Source: Jackrogersella multiformis
Taxonomy: Eukaryota; Ascomycota; Sordariomycetes; Xylariales; Hypoxylaceae
Assembly (NCBI GenBank): GCA_902806575.1
Contig: CADCXD010000005.1
Location: forward strand, 2,728,001-2,792,000
DNA: 64,000 nt
Direction: 5' to 3'
The number at the start of each line of letters is the position of its first letter. The stretch's first letter is position 1. The translations under genes were made by a program, and so were the position numbers. The notes beneath the pieces are model-generated. The model had not been told where the DNA came from. It was given only the letters and a program-made list of their open reading frames with translations, and searched no databases. Positions 45,718-57,569 of this stretch are shown in pieces.

Positions 45718-48700
45718 ATGAAACGAAGCCTAGCGGAGCCGGAGCTACCGTCGGCGACAAAACGACGCCGGGTTGAGCACCAAACCTCCGCTCGAGACGA
45801 ACCAGCTGAATCTTCAGGACAAGAGCAGGCCGTCCGATTCCGTCACGTTAACCCTCCTAGCGAAGACGAAAGCAAGACAGGCGCAGACATCGACATCATT
45901 GCCATCCATGGCCTTGACACGAACTCGCCCGATACTTGGATCTGGAAAGATCCCAAGGATCCCAGCAAGCCTGGGGTGAACTGGTTGAAAGATGAAAATA
46001 TGCTCCCCAAGGTAGTCGGGCGCGCTCGCATCTTCACGTGCGACTGGCCGGCCGATTTATTCGAAACATCGGAATTGATACAGAAAACGATTGAGGAATT
46101 TGCTCGGCTCTTGCTCAACGGCATCCAATGTCGCGTAAGAGAAAACCGGCCGATCCTCTTCATCGCATCGTGTCTCGGTGGTATTATCCTGATGAAGGCT
46201 CTTGCCATGGCTGATAGGGAGTACGCTTATATCAAAGAGGCCACGCGTGGTATTATTTTCCTTGCCACGCCGTTCCGAGGCACTTCCTTCCAAGATGTGG
46301 CCAGGTGGGCAGAGCCGCTTCTGAAAACCTGGGCTTCGATCCGAAGTAAAAAGGTGACCAAGCTACTCGACAACGTGAAGCCGACTCTCGATCTTAACGA
46401 ACTCGTACGCAAGTTTACGCAGCTCTGTAAAGAGGGCTACGAAATATCTTCATTCTATGAATTAGGCACCACGGATTTGAGCCGCAAATTTCCTTTTCTA
46501 CGATTTCGCACCTCTAAGAAGCAGGTAAAGATGACGAAGTACTCGCGGTTTTAAATATCTTGGCCTGTTGTTTACTAATGCTTATCAGCTGGTCGATCAA
46601 ATCTCTGCGACTTTAGACATTGTTGCTCATCCACTGCCACTCGACCGACCCCACGTCTTGATGAATAAGTTCCCCGACCCCGACAAGGATCCAGATCAGG
46701 ATTATAAGAAAGTTGCGACGACGGTTGAATGTTTACTTAAGAAGATCCGGGAAGGGACACCGCTCGAAAGAGCGGACGCCTGGATCCGCGACAAATATTA
46801 TACCAAGGAGGTACTCAACATTCAACGGCTCTTAGGCAAATCTTTGTCGATTGACGGGTGCTATATCAACCTCGCCATCGTGAAGCAGCTTGAACGAAAT
46901 GGACAACTCTTGAAAGACAGATCTGAAAATACAGCATATCAATCTTCCCCGTTTTCACTTTCTCGTCGGTTGAAGGTTGAGACACCGGCTAAAGAGCTCC
47001 AGGTTCAGCTTCCCACACTTTTCGACTCTTTCAAGATGCCCGACGGCCACATGAAAGAGCTGAGAAGAATACTGATCCGTGGTCGTGCCGGAGTTGGGAA
47101 GACGGCCTTGTGTAAAAAGATTGTCCATGACTTCACCTACGGCAACATATGGAACAACTTGTTCGACCGCGTACTCTGGGTGCCATTACGAATATTAAAG
47201 GAACCCAAGTGCAGGCAAAACCTTGGCGAGATGTTTTCCCATATGTATTTCAGAAATCAACCCGATGGCTCCGTTCTCGCCAAAACTTTATGGGGAGCCA
47301 TGAACGATGCCAAGTGTTCTTCTAAGTCCCTATTCATCCTCGATGGGCTGGATGAAGTGTCTGAACTCGTAAATCCAAACTATGAGGAATCGAGTTTGCT
47401 CATGGAACTTCTCAGTAAACCCAACGTAATTATTACGACCCGGCCCCATATCATGCTTCCATACGAGTTCGAAAAGGCCGATCTCGAATTGGAAACGATT
47501 GGGTTTTATCCTGATCAGGTACAATGTTATCTTGAAAGGGTAGTTCAAGATGAAGCCAAAGTTGAGAATATACAGTCATTCCTTCAGAAACATTGGCTTC
47601 TTCAGAGCCTTGTTCGGATACCGATTCAGCTAGATGCACTCTGCCTTGTATGGGACGAAGGCTTCGAGGATAGCCTCATGCCGGAGACCATGACAGCCAT
47701 CTATAACGCTATCTCGACACGCCTATGGACAAAGGACATCCAGCGGCTAAACAGGCTGCCGGCGCAGGCTGCCTCACGAGCTCTCGGGCCGGAAATTGAG
47801 CGTCATAGCAAGACTGATAGGGAACTTGTCTCTTGCCTCGCCTTTAATGGGATGTGTAACAATGTGGTCGAGTTTCAAACAAGGCACCGAAGCGCTATTA
47901 GCAACCTAGTTCTATCCGATGGAAAACTTGTACTAGATGAGTGGCTCGGAGAACTCTCATTCCTGCGGACGTCGGACCCCTCGGCAGACATGTCGAAACG
48001 AAGTTATCACTTCATACACCTGACCTTTCAGGAGTTCTTTGCGGCACAGTATTTCGCACGGCAGTGGAAATCCGGAGAAGACCTCACATACATAGACTTT
48101 AGTTCCAAAGGGTTAAAAACCTCTGGCATTAAACCCTTGGATTTTCTGAGGCAGAACAAGTACGACGCACGCTACGACATCGTATGGCGTTTTTCTGTAG
48201 GATTGCTCGAGCCTGAGGAAGTATCAGGCTTCTTTGACGCAATCGAGATAGAACCGCTTGATGTTTTGGGGGCAACTCACCACCGGCTACTTATGCATTG
48301 CTTGAGTGAAGCAAACACTTTAGAATGTCCACAGGTTCGATTGGATTTGGAAAAACGGCTGTCATTGTGGGTACTCTTCGAATGTGAGAAGACAGGTACC
48401 TCACCTATGTCGGGAGAATCAGAATTTCCAGACGAAGCCTTGCGTACTGCCTTAAACGATGCTGAATTCTGGCTTGATAAGAAGCGAATATTGGAAGGAC
48501 TTAAACAACCTGGCAGGTATTTATCGGAGGTGATTATCAAACTTTTACTCGTATTGATTCAATCAGAGGACCCGGGTATCCAATTTGCCGCTGGTGAAGC
48601 CCTAAGCAATAAATCGAACTTATCAGAGGAAATCGTCACAGCCCTAGTAGCACTGTTTCAAGACGAGAACGGCGACATAAGACCTCATTATGCTGTTTCC

Positions 48701-48718
48701 AATGTCCTAGAAAAGTAA
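45718..48718 (+). CDS. NLR-like protein: alpha/beta-hydrolase + NACHT + start of HEAT-like repeats
   Basis: Two exons, 45718-46524 and 46589-48718, with a 64-base intron (gtaaag...atcag, branch TACTAAT). The product is 978 residues up to a TAA at 48716-48718. A basic N-terminus (KRRR) is followed by a SesB-like hydrolase domain (about 55-250) with IHGLDTNSPDTW and FIASCLGGI, where Cys152 sits at the nucleophile position. Next come a linker (LVDQISATLDIV) and a NACHT NTPase with Walker A GRAGVGKT (about 434) and Walker B FILDGLDEV (about 521). HEAT-like repeats begin near 930. Fungal proteins of this type control non-self recognition and cell death. The stop falls inside the repeats and the frame continues for 514 more codons, so this is probably a truncated allele. 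Confidence 0.88.
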
Positions 48719-49870
48719 TCGAAGTTATCAGAGAAAACCGTCACAACTCTGGTGGCATTACTCCCAGACGAGGACGCGAACAGTGATTTTGGACATGATT
48801 TTGGAAGTGATACCGACATTAACGCCCAATTAGATATCAAAAGAAGCGTTTGTACAGCCTTGGGAAGACAATCCAACTTACCAGAGAATGTCATCACAGC
48901 TCTCATGGCACTACTCGAAGTCTCATTCGATTATATCCAACGTACCGCTGCTAACATTGTAAAAAATCAACCGAATATGTCAGAGAAAATCATTTTATCT
49001 CTCATAGAACGCATCAGATATAGGTACGATAGCTTGACAAAATATATCGTCGTTGAAGTTTTGAGAAAACAATCCAACTTAATGGAACCAGCAATCACAG
49101 CTCTCGTACAGCTGCTCGAAGATGAAGATATGGATTGGCGTGTCCGAAATGACGCCGCTAAAATACAGAAAATCCAATCGAACTTATTAAAAGAAACGGA
49201 TACTGCTCTTGAGACACTACTCAAAAATGCAGACATAGGTATTCAATATTCTGCGGCTGCAGCCTTAGGAAAGGAATCGAACTTATCAGAAAAACCTGTT
49301 ACGGCTTTTGTACAACAACTCGAAGACGCGCATTCATACCACCGAAATCACGCTGCTAACGTCTTGGGAGAAATATCGAACTTATCAGAACAAACTACTG
49401 CAACTCTTCTAGCACTACTTGAAAACGGAAATCCGATAACCCAGGAAAACGCCGGTCGAGTCTCAGGAAAACATTCGAACTTATCAAAGGCGACAGTTAC
49501 AGCTCTTATAGCACTGCTAAAAAAAACGGACTTGAATGTTCAATCTGCCGCTGTTAGAGCCTTAAGCAGGCAATCGAATTTGCCAGAGGAAGCCATTGCA
49601 GTTCTCATAACGCTGCTAAATGCCCAAGATTGGAGAACCCAAAAGAATGCCGCTAGAACCCTAGAAAAGCAATTGACGTTATCAGAGGAGGCTACTATAG
49701 CCCTCGCAACTTTATACACGGATACAAGTTTCTACGGTCAAGTTGAGGTCTCTCATATCCTAACAAAGAATTCGAACTTGCCGGAGAAGGCCGTCGAAGC
49801 TCTTATGTCCGGTCACTACCCTCCCGTTAAAATCCTAGGAAGCCAAAAGCAGTTGTCACGGGCGACCGCT
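48600..49870 (+). repeat. Tandem HEAT-like repeat array (about 100-110-base units)
   Basis: A TCGAACTTATCAGAG-like core recurs about every 100-150 bases (near 48613, 48719, 48870, 49069, 49178, 49277, 49378, 49474, 49575 and 49779). The core encodes SNLSE at the start of each helical unit. Copies share nucleotide as well as protein similarity. Confidence 0.85.
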
Positions 49871-50263
49871 ACAGGTCTCGTAGCCGCGATTAAAAACGAA
49901 GACAAGGGCAGGCGTGATCAACATGTTCGAATGGTAGGAGACGAACCGATTTTTTTAGACAAAATTCTCGATGCCTTGGGGCTAACCTTGGAATCCAAAA
50001 TATCAGGTGGAAGTACGGTGTCTGCTACCCTTGATCCCGAAACTATAAAATTTCTATATCGTAATTATATGCTTCGTAGTTTCAAGGAAAGTTTTTGCTT
50101 GTATATCAACGAAGACGACGAAGGCTCAACCTTGTTATGTATTTACCAGCAGAACGGAGTACGAAGAGCTTTTCTGAAGCCTAGTAATCCACCCCAATCT
50201 CCAAACGAACTTGTACAAGAATGGCGGAGATTTTGGAAACTCGACGATAACAAGCTGTGGTAA
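48719..50263 (+). pseudogene. In-frame continuation of the NLR repeat domain after the stop
   Basis: Directly after the TAA at 48716-48718 the same frame stays open for 514 codons and continues the same repeat series: SKLSEKTVTTLVALLPDE, QSNLPENVITALMALLE, ESNLSEKPVTAFVQQLE and so on. About twelve units of 34-37 residues run to about 49900. A 120-residue C-terminal domain follows (from about residue 1370 of the full frame) that I do not recognise, ending FWKLDDNKLW. There are no other stops or frame breaks, so the interruption is recent or the region is still translated by read-through or from an internal ATG (48752). Confidence 0.75.
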
Positions 50264-51100
50264 TGGTTTAGTCGAAGGGCGACGTTGTTATTGCAGACTC
50301 GCGGGCACGGCTGGCTCGCGAGGGGGCGGTAAGGGTATTGCTTTATGATTGGCAGTATGTCCTCTGCATCTTCGTCGCTTTTCTCCTTGTCTTTTCATGG
50401 CACCTATTCACGTTGTCATGTTTTTCTGGGCTCTTGGGGCGGAGTTAAGGTGCAATGGATGGATGGGCTTATGTTTTGGCAGCTACCTAGGTCCTAGAAA
50501 ATAGATATTATTTTGCTTCACTCCCGTAACTAATAGTTGCATTCTCTGCTACGCGATTCACCGCGAGGTCCGTTGGTTACAATTGGTAGATGAAATCTTC
50601 CAAAAAAAAAAGGTATTATATAATCATACCCCTATCTTTGTCCCCTGAATTATATGTGCTTATTTTGAGTCACAACCCTACCCTTCAGGGCCATCTCTAT
50701 CATGATTCTGTCTATTGTTCTGAGGGGAATCAAATATTGCTTCTCCTCTGCGAATTAGCTACTAAAAAGTGTTGCTAGCTGGAGAAGTGTCAGTAGGATA
50801 CGCCAGTAATGCTTCGCCGGACTGGACCGGAAATATACATGTTCTTAAAGACTAATAAGAGTTCAACGAATATGCGCACTCGAATAGGATTGTAGGAACA
50901 AGCTCTTTCAAAGCTCTAGTTCAAAGGTACATATGTACATATGCTTTTGACCAAACCATCCCGAAGACCGATTAAGAGTGCCAGCTAGCCAGCACAACAT
51001 GAACACTCGGCTGGCCACTCATCTCGTTGAAATAAGGATCAATAGTGGAACACGAGTGTATATACGTAGGTAGGCACAACGAAGAATATACAAGAGTCCT
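50264..51100. other. Convergent region between the NLR gene and PRP45
   Basis: 837 bases. A 62-codon frame at 50590 begins with a poly-Lys run and looks like chance. No repeat cluster except one CTACCTAGG near 50482. It should hold both 3' UTRs. Confidence 0.55.
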
Positions 51101-52980
51101 TCAATCGTCGTCCTCCTCTACTCGAGCACGTTTCGGCTGTCTTGATTCTCCTTCTTGTAGCCCAAACCCTCTCTTCGACGAAGAGCTCTGATCCACTTCG
51201 GCCATAAACTTATCCATCTGGAATGGGTCGTTGCCAGCCGTGTCCCTCTCAAACTGAACTGGCCCTTCCCGTACCTGTATGGCATTTAAATTAGCGGGGG
51301 TCAATTGTAAACGTTTAGCAGTACTAACCTCGGCATCGCCTGCCCCTTTAAACGTCCCTTTGCCCAGTACCTCGCCGAATCGGCTAGCTTTCTGGATTTT
51401 GGCCATCTCCCGATCCCCGTCCCCTTCATCTTCGTATTCGTCCATGTTTTGGCTTGGTCGATATATACTGCTAATGGCATCCTGCGCTGCGAATAGCGGC
51501 TTGTCGTAAGGATTGTCTTCGTTTATACCGCTGTCAAAACCGCTGGACTGGTTAAACAGACGTGAGTCATACATAGATTCGGCTTGCGTCGTGGGCTTTG
51601 CCAGACCGAGCGCGATCTTCTCTGAGATGTCACGGTTCTGCTCTCGCGCCATAACCTGGATCCGCCTCTCCGCACCCATACGGGACTGGCGTAGTTTACG
51701 TTCCTCCTCCCGCCGTTTCTCTTGGCGGGCCTTTTCTCTTTCACGGACTGCCGAGCCATCACTGTCGGAGCCGGAATCCGAGTAGCTGTAACTGCGTGAT
51801 CGCGACCGTGAATCGCGCGAGGATCTTGAGTCGCGACGCTTTGAAGCGCCGCCACGCTCCTCCCGAGCCTTTTGCGCAAGCATACGCAAGTTTTCCTCTT
51901 TTTGCGCCTTCTCCTTTTCTGCAAGCCTCTGCTGCATGAGCGCTCGTTGCCGCACTTCCTCGCGAGCATGTCTATCCGCCATGAAGAGCGCCTCCGAGAA
52001 TTGTGCGAATTTGTCGTTGATCGCGATGTCTTGTAATCCTCTACCATCGGCTGCTAATCGTTTATCAAGGGGAACTGTGAAACCCTTGGGGTTCTTCCAA
52101 TTTGATACTGGGGGTGGGATTTTCCACATCTCTTGATCTTCAGCGGTCAACTTTCGTGGTGGCGAGTGCATAATAGGAGGCGGTGGGCTAGGTGGCCCTC
52201 TTGGAATCTTCTTATGTTTGAACTTGGGTGGTTCCACTGTAGCACACATGGTTAGCAGTTAATATAGTAGAATTACGAGACTCGATGTATATTTTGTAAG
52301 AGCAGTAGAAAGGGAGATAGAAAATACGTACTGGGATCTTTTTGCCTCTCTACGATTTTCATGATGCGGTCCTGCTTCTTCGAGTTGTCGCCCATCTGAT
52401 TCGCCGGCGTGTATCGTACAAACGTGGGATCTTTCCGCTGTCCGACGTTGACATTCTTGGGCTTCTGGGATGCTACAGCGCTGCCGACGAGCACAGCAAG
52501 AGCCTTTGCGGTTCGCTCAGCCGTGTCCGCTACCTCCTGCTCACTAGGCCTCTCTAGATTGATCTCGCCATTATCTGCGCGTTGCCGAAGCGGAATAAGG
52601 TCCTTAAAGGAAGAATGGACTATCCTCCCTTCACCGTGGCCCTGCTTCGCGATGGCATCGTACTTGACTTTACCGGCGGCATCGACTTGGATCGCTAGAG
52701 CATTGCTTGTACTTCCATCTTTGCCCATTGACAAAGGGTATTGCGCGATAGGGATTTCCGGGAAAGCACCGCCATCACCAAAATCTTCCTGGCCTCGTGG
52801 TCGCCATCCTGTCCTTTGACCGTAAGGCGGCGGACCTGTTCTTCGTAGAACGATTTGTGATTCGTCTATTTGACCAGCTCCGACAATTCGAGGACCGCGT
52901 TGTTGGGCGTGCGCGGGTATATCTTCATCCTCGCCAGTGTACTTGGGCTTCGGTAAGGCAGCTGCGAGAGATGCTGCCAT
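51101..52980 (-). CDS. prp45: Pre-mRNA splicing factor PRP45 (SNW/SKIP family)
   Basis: Three exons give 576 residues: 52980-52332, 52236-51329 and 51274-51101. The introns are 95 and 54 bases. The SNW domain spans about residues 170-340, with IPLRQRADNGEINLERPSEQE, RYTPANQM, the joined KDPMEPPKFKHKKIPRGPPSPP, and MHSPPRKLTAEDQ. An Arg/Ser/Glu-rich helical region and a short C-terminal REGPVQFERDT and DPFQMDKF motif follow. The protein is a component of the activated spliceosome (NTC-related). The 54-base second intron is a multiple of three with no in-frame stop, so retention would insert 18 residues. Family conservation (GDAE joined to VREGP) favours removal. Confidence 0.95.
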
Positions 52981-53705
52981 GATGAAGAATGTGGTTATGT
53001 TGTGAAGACGCGCTGATTGAAAATTGTGAGTCGAAGTTTGCAGCTGGAAAGTCTCGAAAAGTTTAAGGTGGTAGGTAGCTATGTACCTAGGTACCGTTGA
53101 AGGCTAGGCACTTTAAAGTGGAGACAATCAGTTACGACTGGAAACGTTCATCACGTTTTGCTACCTAGGATAAGATTGTACCTAAAGGAAATATGAATGT
53201 AGCGAGATTTGTATCTAGGTCAAAGTCGACATATGTATCTAAACCCGGTATGGATAAAGCCAGCCTGTAAATTATTTTATTTTATTAAATACTGAACTAC
53301 GTAAGCAACGGATGACCTGCGGTACATGAGAGCAGATTAGATATATCTCAAACTTGTTGTAACGAAGCTTAAAGTCCGAACAGGGCATAGGGACAAGTAA
53401 TTAGATCCTACGTGTAGTAGGGAGGCATATGCTTTGAATTAGGAGGTAGGTTCCCCCTTTCTGTACTCGAGATTGCTTAGAGACTAAGTGACGAGCTGCT
53501 ACAGCGTGCATTACAGGTTTCATGGGTTTCTCCTATCTATATTAATCAATCGCAAGACTTCCAAGGTTCTCCTCGCCTCAACAGGCAGACAAATTCCCGC
53601 CCCTTTTTGACTCCTATGGTACATAATGCGTAAGGTGCCAATGCCAACCGGTGTTCCAATATACGCCGCAAACCAGTCCTGCTCTTAATGCTTCAAACTC
53701 ATCAT
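52981..53705. other. Intergenic region between PRP45 and the p24 gene
   Basis: 725 bases containing the PRP45 promoter and the p24 3' UTR. One TACCTAGGTACC copy lies near 53083-53094. Nothing else seen. Confidence 0.55.
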
Positions 53706-54502
53706 CTACACGTAACCCTTCCGTGCACCCTAAGATAAAATCAGCGAAGGCTCGGCCTTCTATAAATAAGTCACACGTACCTGGAAGAAGAATCGGACAA
53801 CAAAGACTTGCAGAGCACCCATGCAAACCATCATGGCGCATTGGATTAAGCTGAAGTTGACAATTCGCCCCTCCGTGCTTCGGACAGTACTGAAGTTTCT
53901 GTTCTCTCGGGTGCGGAAGTATTTCTGATTTCGTGCGATAGTAGACAGTTGGCCTGACACCTTATATATGGATTCCTCGAGGGCCGATGTCTGCTCGGGA
54001 GTCGATCCTTGCTTAGATGGAAGCTGAGCCCGCACTTCGTCCTCAACCTAGAAAGTTGATTATATTAGAATATGGCTAATGTCCGTGGACGATAGATCTA
54101 CCCACAGCAATCTCGAAGTCGACAAACTTCTCCGAATAGGTGCTCATTTCATTGTTGAAACAGAACTTGTACTCGCCCATATCGTTGGCCGTGAAGACGA
54201 AATCGCCCTGGCGTTCCTTCTCTCCATCTAGAATGACCTTGTCTCCGGGACCAGTAACTTCGTAGTTGATGTCGAAAGATCCTCCAGATTGGACCTATAA
54301 TAATGAGCGGTCAGTTGGGCGATAGGTGCGAGAGTGCGTAGAGACATACAGCGAAGTAAAAGGCAATCTTGGCGCCTTTCTTGTCAGGCGCAGCGAAAAA
54401 GCAAGCTTTCTCGTTGGCTCCGATCTTATATGTTAAAGCAGTCGCTGAGACTAGAGACACGAGAGAGGCGAAAAGCCCGGCTGAAAAAAGTGTTAGCTTC
54501 AT
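53706..54502 (-). CDS. p24-family cargo receptor (emp24/gp25L/ERP)
   Basis: Four exons give 210 residues: 54502-54350, 54294-54106, 54047-53781 and 53729-53706. The introns are 55, 58 and 51 bases. The last exon encodes only GARKGYV plus the stop. The order is a signal peptide (MKLTLFSAGLFASLVSLVSA), a GOLD domain with the two conserved Cys (KACFFA, YKFCFNNEM), a coiled coil (about 120-160), one transmembrane helix (FSLIQCAMMVCMGALQVFVV) and a short tail. p24 proteins cycle between ER and Golgi in COPII and COPI vesicles and help sort GPI-anchored cargo. The length is standard, and I would place it in the ERP subgroup without naming the paralogue. Confidence 0.93.
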
Positions 54503-55241
54503 CTTGCGTTGTTGTGCGCAATCGAGTTGTGAAGCTAGTCAAGATTTCTAGACAGCTTGTCGCGATTTAACAGATACACTTGCTAAGCTGCCACGCTTCT
54601 TCTAAGGGATTCAAGGTGTTGGAATGGTTGAATAGTCAGGGGACGGATTATCAGATGGTGCGATAATTATAATAGTAATAGGTACCTAGGTATTCCAATA
54701 GCTCGGGACCCACATTGTTAGGTTCCGATTATTCCACACACTAACAAGATAGTAGCAAGTACATCCAGGTTCATAATGAAGCAAAGATTAAACCTAATCA
54801 ACGTAATACTATTGGCCCAAAGTCTAAGTACTAGGTTGCCAATGAACTAAACACGGGCCATGACCAAAGAGCGGAGAAATGTGGGGAGCTTCAGCCACAG
54901 CATGCAGCTAAGGTAATCACTGTCGTCACATTCAGCTAGAAAGGTAGGCATGTATTGCGACAATACTTTAATTACTAGCATTATCTCGCGCGACTGATAT
55001 CTCAAATCTAAAATCCTACCTTTACAATTACATTTACCTTTACTTTCACCTTTACAACTTCTATGATCTCTTCTCTCGTCACGTCATCATAGGCCCTCCA
55101 GCTTCGGAATTCTTTTCTATCCTAAAATTATTACTATTCCTTCCTATCATTCACATGTATTAAATTTATACCAACATCTTATAAGTCAAAATCGACCCCT
55201 TCTGTTTCAACCTTCATCCCTAGGGTTTTAGGCACACCACA
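54503..55241. other. Divergent region between the p24 and PhoD-type genes
   Basis: 739 bases with a TACCTAGGTA copy near 54681-54692 and a TTTACCTTTACTTTCACCTTTAC pyrimidine-rich tract near 55018-55055. Both promoters should lie here. No gene seen. Confidence 0.5.
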
Positions 55242-57278
55242 ATGGGGGAACACACCAAGAGGACAGCGGCGATTACCTCCGCTGGAATCAGAATCGCCTC
55301 TATTGTGTTTCTTAGATGGGTAATAATTTCTTCCCCTATTTAACGTCCGATCAACTAACATCAGCAGGTTGCTTTACCAGTAAGTCGCCGTCATCGATAG
55401 TGCAAACATGTCGAAGCCACATCCTATGTACAGTTTCTGACCATCTCAGCCAACCATCCCGATAATATTTACTCTATTCGCAATATATGTCCCGTCTTTC
55501 ATCTCGAGCTACTTCACTGAATCTAAATACGAACTTGTTGACGAAGTCGATGTGGTTGTAAAAGAAGACATCCTGAATAAAGATGAGGTCGCCGATGGGA
55601 CCACAGATGAAGCCATCGTGCTTGAAGAGATTGACGTACAGGAAACGGCAGCAATAGTGCAAAAGCCGCTGCGCCCTCTTAGCACTCTACTGAAAGGGAC
55701 CCCGAACCCGAACAGCCTTATCTTGACAGCTCTAACTTTCCTAATTAATGTCGCATGCGTCGCAATGGTCACCGATATGGCATATGCACCCCGGTGGTTC
55801 CATCCCAGTCACGATCTTTCTTTCGCTCGCGTTGGCTACGTCTCAAACACCGAAGCGAAATTGCTGATCCGAGAACCCGATCAGTCCAAAATGCCTATTA
55901 CAGTCCAAGTTCACATCAAGGACGCAAAACCGCCATTCGACAACCCGCTATGGCAGACTGCCGGTGATGTTAAGTTGACCACCAACGAAACTGATTATAC
56001 CGCAGTGGTCACTATCCCCCTAAGCCATTCTAAACAGCGGGTGTATGAATGGACCACCTCGAATAACCATTCCGGTGAATTTACGTCTGCCCCTAAGCCA
56101 GGATCTATGCCGGAGCTATTTGATGGGAAATTTACCTTCCTTTCTACCTCGTGTATCGTTCCCCGGCTTCCGTACAACCCCCTTGACCATCCTTTAGCTT
56201 TCCCAGGAATGAAGCATTTAGCTAAAGTGCTGCCAAACTTAGGCGCGCAATTCATGCTATTCCTAGGTGATTTCATTTACATCGAAGTACCCAAGAAATT
56301 TGGAAACTCTGTTGAAAATTACCGTCAGAAGTACCGCCAAGTCTACGCTTCGCCTGACTGGCCGGCTGTGGGTCAAAACCTCAGCTGGATTCATGTTCTC
56401 GACGACCATGAGATTTCCAACGACTGGGATTCAAACTCGACAGGCGTGTACCAGGCAGCTGTAGACCCGTGGCATCATTATCAAACCGTAGCCAATCCTC
56501 CGGAGGCGAAGAAGGCTGGGACCCAGAGTCTAGTGTCGCGTAAAGGAGCTACCTATTTCTCCTTTGCTCAGGGACCCGCTAGCTTCTTCATGCTTGACAC
56601 TAGGTCTTATCGCTCCAAGAACTCGGAGCCATTCGATAGTCCAAACAAGACGATGCTTGGTGAGACGCAGCTTGGAGATTTTCTTGATTGGCTGCAACAC
56701 CCAGAGCCAAAGGGAGTTAAGTGGAAGATCGTTGCTAGTTCTGTCCCATTCACGAAGAATTGGAGGGTGAATACTAAAGATACTTGGGGTGGATTCCTCT
56801 CCGAGCGTCGAAAGATCCTCGAGGCAATGTGGGATGCGAGTAACCTCGGAGTGGGTGTTGTGGTCCTGTCTGGCGATCGCCACGAATTCGGCGCGACCGC
56901 CTTCCCGCCACCAAAAGACGGCGAGTGGCCGGAGAGTGCAACGGTCCACGAGTTCTCAGCAAGCCCCCTGAATCAGTTTTATTCACCTATCGGCACCTAT
57001 GCGCAGACAGATGATGAGGACGTCGTGCTCAAGTAAGTTGCTTGATAATATCCTTGTCTAAACAGTATGTTAACATCCACAGGTATATAAATGGAGGTAA
57101 CTCCAAGTTTGGTGCTATCACAATCGAGAAGTTCGCAGAGGGCGAGCAAAGCAGCTTGAAGTATACCGTCTACATTGATGGCGTGAATAAGTGGAATACC
57201 GTGATCTTGTCGCCGGAATCGGTACAACAGCCTGCGAAAGCCGGGGGTTCGTTCTGGGACAGACTTCGCGGACTTTGA
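55242..57278 (+). CDS. PhoD-type metallophosphatase, membrane anchored
   Basis: Four exons give 623 residues: 55242-55319, 55365-55379, 55450-57032 and 57083-57278. The introns are 45, 70 and 50 bases. Exon 2 is only 15 bases, with a CAGCAG double acceptor. Hydrophobic segments lie near residues 10-26 and 32-45 (PTIIFTLFAIYVP-like) and another near 110-130 (LILTALTFLINVACVAMV), so the protein is membrane bound. The PhoD core has CIVPRLPYNPLDHP, MLFLGDFIYIEVP, HVLDDHEISNDWD, FFMLDTRSYRS and VLSGDRHEFGATAFP. PhoD enzymes are Ca/Fe-dependent phosphodi- or monoesterases. In fungi the substrate of this subgroup is not settled. All exon joins preserve phase. Confidence 0.9.
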
Positions 57279-57569
57279 TCACACTGTGTTCTCAAGGGTG
57301 CAACACATAAATAGCTTTACGTCTGGGCGCTAATGTTAAGTAAAAGTAATAAATCATGATTTTCTAAATACAAAACGACGTTGTAATAATACCTTCCCGA
57401 GCCACCGTTCTAAACGTAAACACATGCTCCTTGCCTCTAACCTAGCTAAATCTGTATGTTCAACCAACCCCTTTACACCACCATCATCTTCAACCTCGCC
57501 ATCCCTTTAAAAATACGAGCCTCGACAACATCGTCTCGTCAAAGTGCTCTACAACTTCATTTATTTATT

